Shown piece by piece: positions 42,689 through 52,031 of a stretch of 64,000 nt of DNA (position 1 is its first letter; every line of letters begins with the position of its first letter). Under the pieces are notes generated by a model. That model worked only from the letters and a program-made list of their open reading frames with translations. It searched no databases and was not told the origin of the DNA. The stretch is taken from contig JAFZGW010000033.1 of the NCBI GenBank assembly GCA_017555205.1, positions 1 to 64,000 on the forward strand, in the 5' to 3' direction. This DNA comes from Akkermansia sp. (lineage in GTDB: Bacteria; Verrucomicrobiota; Verrucomicrobiia; Verrucomicrobiales; Akkermansiaceae). Both the position numbers and the translations under genes were made by a program.

Positions 42689-42716
42689 GCTCGCTATAGC
42701 CTAACCCTTTCAACAG

Positions 42717-42742
42717 GCCGCCACATACGTGGCGGCTTTTTT
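42717..42742 (+). terminator. Terminator of ftsH-rsfS
   Basis: An 8-bp GC-rich stem (GCCGCCAC 42717-42724, GTGGCGGC 42729-42736), ATAC tetraloop and six T. Confidence 0.93.
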
Positions 42743-42763
42743 CGTACCCCGGCCAAATTCAGC

Positions 42764-43597
42764 TTATAGCACCCACCTGTAACAAAGATATGCAAACGCC
42801 GGCAGCGACATCAGCGGCCACCCAAGAGCATACCAAAGGCATGCACCAATGCGCCCACGCAATAGCAGCAGCAACCATACACTGCCCGTCACTCCGGCAA
42901 TAACCGGGCAGCAGGCGGCAGAAATTCTGTAGCCACTCTCAACATAGCCCACAAGTTTAACGATACTGAACAACGCGAGCAGCGAACCTACCACCAATAC
43001 GCCCACGCCTAACCGACGATAGCTCATGCACCGCATCAAAAAAAATCCGCCGAACGCCACAATACCAACCCAGAATGGCCAAGTCAGGCACAGTCTCAGC
43101 GGATTTACCGTAAAGCTGTAGAAAAGAGCCGGGAAAGAAACAGTGCAAACAAAAGCAATCCCCAGAAAGAGGCTCCCCATCACAGAGTCCGACCGCCGCA
43201 ATAACAGCAAACAACCGGCACAACCGAAAAAGGCGGCAATCATTTGCAAGCGAATCAAACCAAAAGGAGTGTGCAACAAGTATGGATACACCCCGCACAA
43301 TATCATCAGCAACGCCGCCACAGTTACACTGCAAAGCGCAATCTTACGTTTTGCACAGCACCCTACATCAGAGCGAACATCATCACCATTTTTACACGAA
43401 AGCTCCATCCGCATGTACAACAACACCGTATAAATGCACCCTGCAGACATAGCCACCACATACCACGGCAGCACCACTATACCCACCAACTCAGCATAGT
43501 AGTATATCCAGCAAATCAGAGCAACGGCAGCATCGATTCCACAAAATCCCATCTCGCACAACGCTCGGCAAAAAGTTACTTGACCACGGTAGGGCAT
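42764..43597 (-). CDS. Polytopic membrane protein of unknown function
   Basis: 277 aa with about eight hydrophobic helices, Cys-rich for a membrane protein. An acidic and basic cytoplasmic loop (CKNGDDVRSDVGCCAKRK) lies between early helices. No transporter or enzyme motif is visible; the aspartate-rich motifs of prenyltransferases are absent. The frame runs to 43636, but a TTGCCA -35 with a weak GAAAAT -10 ending six bases before the ATG at 43597 supports the shorter start, which also gives a proper N-terminus (MPYRGQV). Divergent from the efflux operon. Confidence 0.65.
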   Translation of the reverse strand: MPYRGQVTFCRALCEMGFCGIDAAVALICWIYYYAELVGIVVLPWYVVAMSAGCIYTVLLYMRMELSCKNGDDVRSDVGCCAKRKIALCSVTVAALLMILCGVYPYLLHTPFGLIRLQMIAAFFGCAGCLLLLRRSDSVMGSLFLGIAFVCTVSFPALFYSFTVNPLRLCLTWPFWVGIVAFGGFFLMRCMSYRRLGVGVLVVGSLLALFSIVKLVGYVESGYRISAACCPVIAGVTGSVWLLLLLRGRIGACLWYALGWPLMSLPAFAYLCYRWVL

Positions 43598-43603
43598 GGT
43601 TTT

Positions 43604-43632
43604 ATTTTCCGCCCAAAAACATATTCTGGCAA
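43604..43632 (-). promoter_or_regulatory. Candidate promoter of the polytopic membrane protein
   Basis: Minus strand: TTGCCA (43627-43632), 17 nt, GAAAAT (43604-43609). The -10 is weak, but the six-base distance to the ATG repeats the pattern seen at other genes. Confidence 0.4.
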
Positions 43633-43682
43633 GCATTCAGCACGTCATTTAATTATTAACACACAAAAGACGTGTTTTATCC

Positions 43683-43712
43683 TTGCCATGGCGGGCTGTT
43701 ATGGCCTATAAT
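43683..43712 (+). promoter_or_regulatory. Promoter of the RND efflux operon
   Basis: TTGCCA (43683-43688), 18 nt, TATAAT (43707-43712). The first operon ATG is at 43719, six bases on, so the message is predicted to be leaderless. CACGTC (43641-43646) and GACGTG (43669-43674) form a loose dyad just upstream. Confidence 0.7.
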
Positions 43713-43718
43713 GGCTAC

Positions 43719-44339
43719 ATGGAATGGAATGACGGATTCATGAGCCTGTTGAGAAATGCCGTAGCACGTTACCACGAGCGCCCACAGAGCACTGCCAGCA
43801 ATTTTTTCCTACCCGATGAGATTCAATTGCTGGCGGACATAGGTTACACACCGGCAGAAATGTTTGCCTATGTACTGGACTACGCCACAGTGGGAGACCC
43901 ATCACCGAGCACCATTTTACTGATAGCCGCTGCGCGCCGCACGTTTTTCCTGACGGCACAGCGAGGAATATCCGGCAATGCAAAACCCGTAAAAGCGGCG
44001 GATTTACCATCACCGGATGACGATTTCCAGGGCATACCATACCTGCCCCGCATTATTCGCAAAGCCGAGGCCAAGCTGCATGGCACGCTTGATACCGGTC
44101 TGATGTACTATGATGAGCAAGACCGCATATTCCTGCGCGAGCACGGCAACATACACCCGGCAGATTTCCTCTACTTAGCATGGACCGCCCACGGCGATAA
44201 GCAAAAGATGGTTAAAGGTGTGCTCAATGCTATGAAAACGGCAACCGATGCGGAAAATGCGGAGCACCGCCCCGCCGGCCACGGCGCCCAGCAAACCGGT
44301 GAGAACATTCCTAGGCAAAGTGAACTTAAACTGGACTAA
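43719..44339 (+). CDS. Soluble protein with DUF5069-like C-terminal region
   Basis: 206 aa, no signal peptide or membrane helix. Residues about 95-165 (IPYLPRIIRKAEAKLHGTL, FLREHGNIHPADFLYLAWTA, KMVKGVLNAM) resemble the DUF5069 family, which is of unknown function. The first 80 residues (FFLPDEIQLLADIGYTPAEMFAYVLDYA) form a helical domain I cannot place. The tail is polar. The start at 43719 is set by the promoter six bases upstream; the longer frame from 43683 begins inside that promoter. First gene of the efflux operon, 11 nt before the next. Confidence 0.7.
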   Translation: MEWNDGFMSLLRNAVARYHERPQSTASNFFLPDEIQLLADIGYTPAEMFAYVLDYATVGDPSPSTILLIAAARRTFFLTAQRGISGNAKPVKAADLPSPDDDFQGIPYLPRIIRKAEAKLHGTLDTGLMYYDEQDRIFLREHGNIHPADFLYLAWTAHGDKQKMVKGVLNAMKTATDAENAEHRPAGHGAQQTGENIPRQSELKLD

Positions 44340-44350
44340 ACCCACTACCC

Positions 44351-44902
44351 ATGTTCAACCCGCCGCACATTGAAATTCCGCACGGCGACGAAGTAACGAC
44401 CGAACCTCAGCGACAGGCTCTTGAGGCCATGTCGCAGGATTTGATCAACAAGCTTTCGGCAATGGTTGCCGAGCAAGAACGCCGGGCTCATGAATTTGCC
44501 CAGCAGCAGCACTCCCTGTCATCGCTGCCCATTCAAATGCTTCCTGAAATATCCGCCCCGGAGTTCCCCGAAGTCCGAGTGCCCGAAATAGAAGCAGCAA
44601 TGCCGCAATTACCACCGTCCCCCCCCGGCAGAACCGGCTCAGCAGGTACAGCAGCTGCCCCCAAAAAGCGGCATGAAAGCCCGCATGGGGCAAGGGTTCC
44701 CCATGGAACCACCGCATGTTCTCCCCCCCTACCCCAATCCGCGAAGCCCAAGAAATACTCATGGGATACCGGTGACTTCAACAAAATGCCAACCGTCATC
44801 CGCGACCCCAAGACCGTCAAAAATGAAGGGTCCATCGGCGCCGGCACCATTTCATTTATCATATTCATCATTTTCGCAATCGTTTTGCACGGTTGCGACT
44901 AA
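44351..44902 (+). CDS. Proline-rich protein with C-terminal membrane anchor, unknown function
   Basis: 183 aa. The N-terminal third is helical and Gln/Glu-rich (EPQRQALEAMSQDLINKLSA, then EQERRAHEFAQQQ). The middle is Pro-rich and probably disordered. The last 20 residues are a hydrophobic anchor ending HGCD, so the protein is likely tail-anchored in the inner membrane facing the cytoplasm. No family recognised. It sits between the DUF5069-like gene (11 nt) and the adaptor gene (21 nt), so it belongs to the efflux operon by position. A role there is only inference. Confidence 0.65.
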   Translation: MFNPPHIEIPHGDEVTTEPQRQALEAMSQDLINKLSAMVAEQERRAHEFAQQQHSLSSLPIQMLPEISAPEFPEVRVPEIEAAMPQLPPSPPGRTGSAGTAAAPKKRHESPHGARVPHGTTACSPPLPQSAKPKKYSWDTGDFNKMPTVIRDPKTVKNEGSIGAGTISFIIFIIFAIVLHGCD

Positions 44903-44923
44903 AAATACTTTCACCATCAAATC

Positions 44924-47905
44924 ATGACCGCACACACCCTCATAGCCATTGCGCTCGGCAGCTGCACATTGGGTCTGCTAACCTCATGCGGACAAAAACA
45001 AGAACAACAGGCCGAAACCGCAGAAGTACGGATTAAAACATTCAAAATAAAACAGCAGCAAGTTACCGATTACGCAGAGTGGTTCGGCTATTTGCGAGGA
45101 AAGAATGATACAAACATACACCCCCGCATCAGCGGTTTCCTATTAACACAGGAATACAAAGACGGGGCAAAAGTAAAGAAAGGAGATGTACTGTTCCGCA
45201 TAGATCCCGCATTGGCCAAAGCAGAACTGGCACAGGCGGAGGCAAACCTGCAAGCTGCAGAAGCCGCACTGGCTGCCGCCACGGCAACCCGCGACCAATA
45301 CAAACTCGACGCCGCCCGCTATGAACAGCTTGTGAAAACCAGCGCAGTCTCGGAAAAGCAGGTGAGCGACACCCACCACAACCTGCTCGCAGCAGAGGCG
45401 AATGTGAAGGCATGCCTGGCCGGTATCGAACAAAACAAAGCAGCTGTTACAACAGCAAAAATCAACTTAGATTACACGGTGATACACGCCCCCTACGATG
45501 GTATTGTCGGCACGGCGCTCGCATCGAAAGGCGATTTGGTAACCGCGGCAACCAAACTGGCCAACATTACCTCTACAGATCCTATCCGTGTGGATTTTTC
45601 TATCAACAGCGATAGCATGGTTAACTCATTTCGCCGTTTCGGCAACGTGTTATCGGCCAAGAAAAACCCGGAACTGACTTCACCCGGTTTCGATTTAATA
45701 CTGGAGGACGGCACCGTGTACCCATACAAAGGCACCCTGCTCACGATGGAGAGCAAAGTTGCCGAATCCGGGCTCATAGATGTTGAGGGCGAGGTCGAAA
45801 ACCCCGATTCCCTGCTGCGTGGCGGCATGGCGGTGCGTGTAAAAATACCGATGGGAACCAAGAACGCCATGCTGGTGCCGGCAGCCGCTATTCGCCCGGT
45901 GTTGCGCAACAATTTCATCATCGTAACAGACACAAACGGCGTACCTCACACTATCCCTGTAATAGTCGATGGCAAATACGATATAACCATAACCGAGGAA
46001 GATGGCTATACCTCCACTCAAGAGCTTGTTGCCATCAAAGACTACAATCGCCCCCTGATGGACTATTTCCGCGAGTTCGGTTACGAAAAAGCCGAGGATG
46101 TTCCGGTGGTAGCAGACCCGGACAACGGAGTGCGCGCCATGAACATCTCCTCCGCCAACAGTCGATTGGCGAAAGATGACCCCACCCCCCGAGGTACAAT
46201 CAAAACAGCCCCCTTCTCCTTCCGCCCCACGCTGAGTGCAGCCGAACAAAAAGTAATGGATCGCGCTGCGGGTAAAGAAGAAAAGCAGGAGGAGGCCGCC
46301 CCGGCCAACGATATCAAACAGCTTCCCCCATTCCCGGTACAAGTAATGCCGCTTGTGCAGCAAGATGTGGAGATAAAGGATGAATGGTTCGGCACCCTGC
46401 GAGGAGAGGAGGAAACCGACATTCGCCCCCAAGTAAGCGGGTTCCTGCTCACGCAAAACTTCCGCAACGGCACAATAGTAAAGGAGGGGGACGTGCTCTA
46501 CACCATCGACCCCGCACCGTATAAGGCGGAACTTGCCAAAGCACGCGCCAACCTGCTTGCAGCACAAGCTTCTCTTGAACAGGCTAAGGCCAAGCTGGAC
46601 CAGAGCAAAGCCGACCTCGAACGCTACACAAGGCTGGAGGCAAACAGCCCCGGTGCCGTATCCGCCAAGACGGTGACGGATACCAAAACCGCAGTACAAA
46701 CAAATGAAGCCTCCGTCAACAAGGCCGAAGCTACCATCGCACAGGCACAAGCCGCCGTACAACTGGCAGAAATCAACCTTGGCTACACCACCATCAAGGC
46801 GCCTTTCGATGGCCGAGTCGGCATCAGCAAAATCTCAATCGGAGCATTGGTCTCGCCCAATGACCAACAACCGCTTGTAACCCTTTCCTCAACTAACCCC
46901 ATTCGAGTGGATTTCAGTGTAAGTGGTAAGGGCGCATTGTTAATTATTGAGTCGCTGCAGAAACACAAAATCGACTCGGGAAACCGACCTCAGTTTGACT
47001 TGGTTCTCAAAGATGGTTCCGTTTACCCCGCCAAGGGTGAAATGATGTCGATGGACAACACCCTGAATACCAGCTCCGGTACTTTCGGTATCGTCGGCAG
47101 AGTGGAGAACGTAGACCACGGATTGCGCAGCGGCATGCCGGTGCGAGTACGAGCCACATCGAACAATATGAAGGGGGCCTACCTCGTACCGGCGAGAGCA
47201 CCGCTGAATGCCAACGGCCGTGACCTGCTGTTACTGCTGGGAGCAGACAATGCCCCCACGCCACTGCCCGTCACCAAAGGAGCCATGATAATAGTCCCCA
47301 TTAAGGAGGAAGGAGGCAAAGAAGTTGTACAACCCATGTATGTGGTAGATGTAGATCGAGCCTCCGTCATTCCGCCCATGTTGGCGAAGGCGAATGCGAC
47401 CAGTCTGGATGCCATGATACTCGGCGGAGCCCAGGTTGACAGTTGGGATGCCCTAGTGCTGAAGAATGCACAAGTGGCGGATTTTAAAGCCCTGCTCGAA
47501 AAACGAACCGGCAGTGCCCTGCCCGACGATTTGCCGGAGCAGGAACAGGCCGACGACTGGAAAACCCTTACCCTGCGCCGCGCCGGTGTGAAGAATACCA
47601 AAGAGCTCGTGCTTAAGGATGCCGGTGCACGCGATGAACTGGAGTTCATTGCGCACAGCATGGGGTTCAGCTCCGCTATGCAAATGATTCTCAAGAGCAT
47701 GGGATTTGAGGATATGGCAAATGTACCCGTCATCGTAGAAGGCTCTCTTCTGGTAGCCCAGCAAACAATGGCTGCCAACATGAAAGCCGGTAAACGAATC
47801 CATAAGCTCACACCGACACCATTCCATTACGTCGCACCTCAAACGGTCGTAGATTCCGTAACGGCAGATGCCGACGCTACTGCCCCCCAGTTCAGAAAGC
47901 GCTAA
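44924..47905 (+). CDS. Tandem (double) RND periplasmic adaptor lipoprotein
   Basis: 993 aa, about 2.5 times a normal AcrA. Lipobox LTSC (Cys22) anchors it to the inner membrane. Two complete membrane-fusion modules follow. Copy 1 (about 45-400): WFGYLRG, ISGFLLTQEYKDGAKVKKGD, a coiled coil, then LDYTVIHAPYDGIVG and DPIRVDFS. Copy 2 (about 470-800): WFGTLRG, VSGFLLTQNFRNGTIVKEGD, a coiled coil, then LGYTTIKAPFDGRVG and NPIRVDFS. A linker of about 80 residues, rich in Glu, Lys and Pro, joins them. Copy 2 carries an extra helical stretch (about 820-935). Copies differ widely, so the duplication is old. The inner-membrane pump follows 16 nt on. No frameshift or stop lies between the halves. Confidence 0.93.
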   Translation: MTAHTLIAIALGSCTLGLLTSCGQKQEQQAETAEVRIKTFKIKQQQVTDYAEWFGYLRGKNDTNIHPRISGFLLTQEYKDGAKVKKGDVLFRIDPALAKAELAQAEANLQAAEAALAAATATRDQYKLDAARYEQLVKTSAVSEKQVSDTHHNLLAAEANVKACLAGIEQNKAAVTTAKINLDYTVIHAPYDGIVGTALASKGDLVTAATKLANITSTDPIRVDFSINSDSMVNSFRRFGNVLSAKKNPELTSPGFDLILEDGTVYPYKGTLLTMESKVAESGLIDVEGEVENPDSLLRGGMAVRVKIPMGTKNAMLVPAAAIRPVLRNNFIIVTDTNGVPHTIPVIVDGKYDITITEEDGYTSTQELVAIKDYNRPLMDYFREFGYEKAEDVPVVADPDNGVRAMNISSANSRLAKDDPTPRGTIKTAPFSFRPTLSAAEQKVMDRAAGKEEKQEEAAPANDIKQLPPFPVQVMPLVQQDVEIKDEWFGTLRGEEETDIRPQVSGFLLTQNFRNGTIVKEGDVLYTIDPAPYKAELAKARANLLAAQASLEQAKAKLDQSKADLERYTRLEANSPGAVSAKTVTDTKTAVQTNEASVNKAEATIAQAQAAVQLAEINLGYTTIKAPFDGRVGISKISIGALVSPNDQQPLVTLSSTNPIRVDFSVSGKGALLIIESLQKHKIDSGNRPQFDLVLKDGSVYPAKGEMMSMDNTLNTSSGTFGIVGRVENVDHGLRSGMPVRVRATSNNMKGAYLVPARAPLNANGRDLLLLLGADNAPTPLPVTKGAMIIVPIKEEGGKEVVQPMYVVDVDRASVIPPMLAKANATSLDAMILGGAQVDSWDALVLKNAQVADFKALLEKRTGSALPDDLPEQEQADDWKTLTLRRAGVKNTKELVLKDAGARDELEFIAHSMGFSSAMQMILKSMGFEDMANVPVIVEGSLLVAQQTMAANMKAGKRIHKLTPTPFHYVAPQTVVDSVTADADATAPQFRKR

Positions 47906-47921
47906 AAATCGTTAATTAATT

Positions 47922-50900
47922 ATGTCTCCGTTTTTCATCAAACATCCTATCATAGCAGGTGTCATTTCCATAGTGACCACCATGCTGGGTGTCATCTGCA
48001 TGCTGGCGTTACCAATTTCGCAGTACCCGGATATCACCCCCGTCACCATTCAGCTAAGTGCGACCTACCCCGGTGCAAATGCCCAGGAAGTAGCAGATGC
48101 CGTGGCCACCCCCATTGAGCTGCAACTCTCGGGTATCCAAAAGATGGACTACATGAGCTCCACCTCGTCCAACAACGGTGCATGCTCGCTCAGTGTTATC
48201 TTCGAACCCGGTACGGACGCAAACACAAACCAGCAGCTCACCTACATGCGCTACAGTCAGGCAACCTCGCAGCTGCCCAGCACAGTATCACAAATGGGTG
48301 TTACCATCAAGCAGTCCGCCGGTCTGCCGCTCATGCTGTACGCCATCGACTCACCCGAGGGCTTCTTCAACCCCATCGACCTGACCGGATATGCCTACAT
48401 AAACTTGGTGGATCCGATTAAGCGAGTAAAAGGCGTGGGCGATGTAATGGTGTTCGGTGGTCGCTACGCCGTGCGTATATGGCTCGATAGCGAAAGCATG
48501 GCCCAGAAGGGAGTAACCGTAGACCAAGTATACAACGCTGTTTACCAGCAAAACAACATTAACCCCGGCGGTTCTGTAGGCGCTGAACCGATGCCCGACG
48601 GGCAAGAATTCACCTTCACCATCCGCAATAAAGGCCGAGTGGAAAGCATTGAGGAATTCGGGGATATCATCATCCTTCAAAATCGCACCCAAGCTGTAAG
48701 GCTCAAAGATATCGCCAAGATAGAGCTCGGCTCGCAATCATACTCTCTGGCCGGTCGAGTAAACGGCCAGCCGGCTACCTGCTTAGCCATTTACCAAGCA
48801 GCAGATGCGAATGCTCTCGAAACAGTTGAGCAACTTCGCGAACTCTTTGCCGAAAAGGAGAAAGTCATGCCGGAAGGTATGCGAGGCTTTGTGGCTCTCG
48901 ACACCACAACCAGTGTGAGCGACTCCATCAACGAAATCATCCATACTCTTTTCGAAGCACTGGTACTGGTTGCTCTGGTGGTATTCCTGTTCCTGCAAGG
49001 CTGGCGTGCGACCCTTATCCCGCTGATTGCGGTACCGGTATCGTTGGTGACCACCTTCTGCTTCTTCCCCATACTGGGATTCTCGCTCAACACCATCTGC
49101 CTGCTCGGCATGGTGCTGGCCATCGGTCTGGTGGTGGATGATGCCATCGTGGTAGTTGAGGCTGTAGAAACACACATGGAGAACGGCATGACCCCGCGCC
49201 AGGCCACATTCGCCGCTATGAAGGAGGTGAGTGGCCCGGTAGTTGCCATTGCTCTGGTACTGGCTGCGGTATTCCTGCCCTCGGTGCTGTTGCCGGGTAT
49301 CACGGGTACCCTATTCCAGCAGTTTGCCGTAACGATTGCGGTGTCGATGCTTATCTCGGCATTCAACGCGCTCACACTCTCCCCGGCACTCTCCGCAATC
49401 ATGCTCAAAAACAAGAAAGAGCACAAGTCCCTGCTCACCCCCTTCTACAACGTCTTCAATAGGGGTTACGACTGGATTGCCGAAAGATTTGCCGCAATCT
49501 GTGGCTTCCTCTGCCGCAAACTTTGGATTTCCATGCCGCTGCTGGCCGGGCTTGCCCTGCTCATTATTCCCACCTCCGCACGAGTCCCCGGCGGTTTCCT
49601 TCCCTCGGAAGACCAAGGATTCCTCATTGCCGGTGTTATCATGAAACCCGGTGCATCCCTGCAGCGCCTGACGGAAGAGACGGTACCGGTCGAGCAAACC
49701 CTCATGAGTGACAGTTCTGTTGAGCACGTTGTATCTATCATAGGTATGAACCTCATGATTAACGTGCAGACTACCAATGCCATGACCTACTTCGTGAAGC
49801 TCAAGGACTACGCTGAGCGCCCCTTGGAGAACGGCATACGCCCCACGGCGGAAGACATATACAAGCGACTCAATGGCAAGTTGATTATGTGCGGGACCGA
49901 CGGTATCGTATTCGCCGCTATGCCGCCCGCCATTCCCGGTGTGGGTACAGGTAACGACATCGCAATGGTTCTGGAAGACCGCGAAGGCCAAGGTGTGGCC
50001 GTTCTCTACGAGCAGATGAAGCGACTCGAAGCCGCCCTTGAGGCACACGAGGCCATTGAAAAAGCCTCCGATATGATGTTGCCGGCAGTACCGCAAAAGA
50101 GTATTGCCATCGACAAGGACAAGTGCTTGGCGCAGGGGGTGGATTACGCCGGCGCAAATAGCCTGCTGCAATGCTTCAACGGCTCGCGCTTTGTGAACTA
50201 CTATACTCAGTTCGGCCAACAGTGGCAAGTATACATGCAGGCGGCAGGTGTAAACCGCACCGATACGGACAAAATCGCAAACTTCTACGTCAGCAACAAC
50301 AAGGGCGAATCAGTCCCGCTCAGCACACTTGTCACCATAAAAGACATCGCTGACACGGAGTATGTGCAGCACACCAATAACTACAACTCAGGCAAAATCA
50401 ACATTGCACCGGCGGCCGGTTACTCCTCTGCACAAGCAATGGCAGCCATTGATGAGGTGTTCAACGCTGTGATGGATAAAACCAAGTTCGGCTACTCCTA
50501 CATTGACATGAGTTTCCAAGAGAAGAAGGTGCAGGATGGTCTCGGCCTCGGTGCCATCTTCACCCTCTCAGGTGTATTCGCCTTCCTCATCATGGCTGCA
50601 CTTTACGAGAAATGGACACTGCCGCTGGCGATTTTCCTTTCCGTTCCGATTGCTGTGCTGGGGGCATTCTTCGGCCTGTGGATATATGGCATGACCTTGG
50701 ATCTCTACGCTCAGATTGGTCTGGTGATGTTGGTAGGTCTGGCCGCCAAAAATGCCATTCTGATAGTAGAGTTTGCCGTGCTGCAGATGGAGCGTGGTCT
50801 AAGCCTGATGGACGCTGCTGTAACCGCTGCGCGCATGCGTCTGCGCCCCATTCTGATGACCTCGTTCGCCTTTATTCTGGGTTGTGTACCGCTGCTCACG

Positions 50901-51110
50901 GCGGAGGGTTCCGGTGCTCTTGCACGTAATGCCATCGGTGTGGTGGTTGTTATCGGCATGAGCGTTGCAACCGTTGTGGGTGTATTCTTCATCCCCTGCT
51001 CCTTTGTGTTCATCATGAAACTTTTCCGCTCCAAAGTAGAAAAGGCTCACCACGGTGCTGACCCGGACGAAGAATTGGCCTACGCTAAACTAGCCGAGAG
51101 CGAAGAGTAA
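47922..51110 (+). CDS. RND multidrug efflux pump, inner-membrane subunit (HAE1/AcrB type)
   Basis: 1062 aa proton-driven exporter, full AcrB-like length with twelve membrane helices and two large periplasmic loops. The N-terminus [14 protein letters not shown] and the [21 protein letters not shown] segment are classic. TM4 carries the proton-relay pair D406-D407 ([13 protein letters not shown], equal to AcrB 407/408) and TM10 has the matching Lys in [15 protein letters not shown]. It follows the double adaptor by 16 nt. No TolC-type outer-membrane channel lies nearby, so one must be supplied from elsewhere. The substrate range is not predictable beyond the hydrophobic/amphiphilic-efflux group. 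Confidence 0.96.
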   Translation: MSPFFIKHPIIAGVISIVTTMLGVICMLALPISQYPDITPVTIQLSATYPGANAQEVADAVATPIELQLSGIQKMDYMSSTSSNNGACSLSVIFEPGTDANTNQQLTYMRYSQATSQLPSTVSQMGVTIKQSAGLPLMLYAIDSPEGFFNPIDLTGYAYINLVDPIKRVKGVGDVMVFGGRYAVRIWLDSESMAQKGVTVDQVYNAVYQQNNINPGGSVGAEPMPDGQEFTFTIRNKGRVESIEEFGDIIILQNRTQAVRLKDIAKIELGSQSYSLAGRVNGQPATCLAIYQAADANALETVEQLRELFAEKEKVMPEGMRGFVALDTTTSVSDSINEIIHTLFEALVLVALVVFLFLQGWRATLIPLIAVPVSLVTTFCFFPILGFSLNTICLLGMVLAIGLVVDDAIVVVEAVETHMENGMTPRQATFAAMKEVSGPVVAIALVLAAVFLPSVLLPGITGTLFQQFAVTIAVSMLISAFNALTLSPALSAIMLKNKKEHKSLLTPFYNVFNRGYDWIAERFAAICGFLCRKLWISMPLLAGLALLIIPTSARVPGGFLPSEDQGFLIAGVIMKPGASLQRLTEETVPVEQTLMSDSSVEHVVSIIGMNLMINVQTTNAMTYFVKLKDYAERPLENGIRPTAEDIYKRLNGKLIMCGTDGIVFAAMPPAIPGVGTGNDIAMVLEDREGQGVAVLYEQMKRLEAALEAHEAIEKASDMMLPAVPQKSIAIDKDKCLAQGVDYAGANSLLQCFNGSRFVNYYTQFGQQWQVYMQAAGVNRTDTDKIANFYVSNNKGESVPLSTLVTIKDIADTEYVQHTNNYNSGKINIAPAAGYSSAQAMAAIDEVFNAVMDKTKFGYSYIDMSFQEKKVQDGLGLGAIFTLSGVFAFLIMAALYEKWTLPLAIFLSVPIAVLGAFFGLWIYGMTLDLYAQIGLVMLVGLAAKNAILIVEFAVLQMERGLSLMDAAVTAARMRLRPILMTSFAFILGCVPLLTAEGSGALARNAIGVVVVIGMSVATVVGVFFIPCSFVFIMKLFRSKVEKAHHGADPDEELAYAKLAESEE

Positions 51111-51130
51111 ATTGTGCCAAAATAATTTAG

Positions 51131-51166
51131 CCCCGCAGGAGACCGCGTTTTCCTGCGGGGCTTTTT
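51131..51166 (+). terminator. Terminator of the RND operon
   Basis: A 10-bp stem (CCCCGCAGGA 51131-51140, TCCTGCGGGG 51151-51160) with C and five T following. Confidence 0.93.
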
Positions 51167-51176
51167 ATTGCCTACT

Positions 51177-51217
51177 TACAAAATTGGGGATGCTGCATGT
51201 CGCAGTATCCCCAATTT
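51177..51217 (-). terminator. Terminator of the outer-membrane protein gene
   Basis: A 16-bp stem with one mispair or wobble (51181-51196 with 51202-51217) and a 5-nt loop, ending on the minus strand in AATTTTGTAA. It lies 20 nt past the stop of the beta-barrel gene. Confidence 0.7.
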
Positions 51218-51236
51218 TATGACTATCTGAAAAATA

Positions 51237-51878
51237 TCAGAACTTGCCACCGAGACCGGCAGAAACAGTTATACCGAACTGCTGATCTTCACGAGCAAAA
51301 TCCCAAACGTTGGGTGTGGTCCAGTAACCACGAGCGCCCACAGCACCAACAGCGTACACACGCTTGCAAATGTCGTACTTCACACCAACCTCAGCAGAGT
51401 ATGCTACACCAATATCGTCACCAAAATGCTTTTCACGATAACCGGTAGCATCAGTGAATACGTCAGTTACCTCGGTACGCCCCCAACCAATGTTGGCACC
51501 GGCGAACCAAGAGAGCTTCTCGGTGATGGGAGCAGTATAACGGGCACCGGCTGTGATGGCCCAGTTGGTGATGTTCTCTTTGAGGACATCGGTACCGTCG
51601 TCGAAACGACCGCTGCCGTCAGCATAGGAAAAACGGAAAGTGGCAGCCCACTTGTCGGTTACATTGTAAATAGCAGTTACATCTACACCCCAAGTGTTGA
51701 TGTTGTGCATCTCATCATAGCTATCTGCAACGGCCCATGTGTGAACACCGGCGATTTCAACAGCCCAGGGAGAGGCAGCGGCTGCAGTAGCAGCCTCAAT
51801 AATTACGGGAGCCGTCGTGGCTGTACCGGCCATTGCAGGCACGGCAAGAGCGAGAGCAAAAATAACGGATTTTTTCAT
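51237..51878 (-). CDS. Outer-membrane beta-barrel protein
   Basis: 213 aa. Signal peptide MKKSVIFALALAVPAMAG. The mature part is a run of alternating amphipathic strands with aromatic girdles (WAATFRFSYADG, WAITAGARYTAP, LSWFAGANIGWG, GVAYSAEVGVKYD, VYAVGAVGARGYW) and ends FGITVSAGLGGKF with a terminal Phe, the outer-membrane insertion signal. It fits an eight-stranded barrel of the OmpA/OmpW/opacity class. The longer frame to 51941 is rejected because the signal peptide begins at 51878. It has its own promoter and terminator, so likely expressed strongly on its own. Function unknown. Confidence 0.85.
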   Translation of the reverse strand: MKKSVIFALALAVPAMAGTATTAPVIIEAATAAAASPWAVEIAGVHTWAVADSYDEMHNINTWGVDVTAIYNVTDKWAATFRFSYADGSGRFDDGTDVLKENITNWAITAGARYTAPITEKLSWFAGANIGWGRTEVTDVFTDATGYREKHFGDDIGVAYSAEVGVKYDICKRVYAVGAVGARGYWTTPNVWDFAREDQQFGITVSAGLGGKF

Positions 51879-51912
51879 ATGTATAAATGTGGTTGTTACT
51901 TTAACCAACTCT

Positions 51913-51941
51913 CTTATAGCATATAAGCCCCCGGTAGACAA
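51913..51941 (-). promoter_or_regulatory. Promoter of the outer-membrane protein gene
   Basis: Minus strand: TTGTCT (51936-51941), 17 nt, TATAAG (51913-51918) preceded by TGC. It gives a leader of about 28 nt. Confidence 0.55.
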
Positions 51942-51977
51942 GCAAATAATATTAACTTAATTAAAATACCTAGGGAC

Positions 51978-52018
51978 AAAAAAAAGCCTGCCCGATAGCC
52001 AACAACTACCGGACAGGC
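51978..52018 (-). terminator. Terminator of the ilvD-MFS-ankyrin operon
   Basis: In the minus-strand RNA a 13-bp stem (52006-52018 with 51986-51998) pairs fully if two G-U wobbles are allowed, and is followed by eight U (51978-51985). The plus-strand version has two mismatches, so the direction is clear. Confidence 0.88.
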
Positions 52019-52031
52019 ACGCTCTATATAT

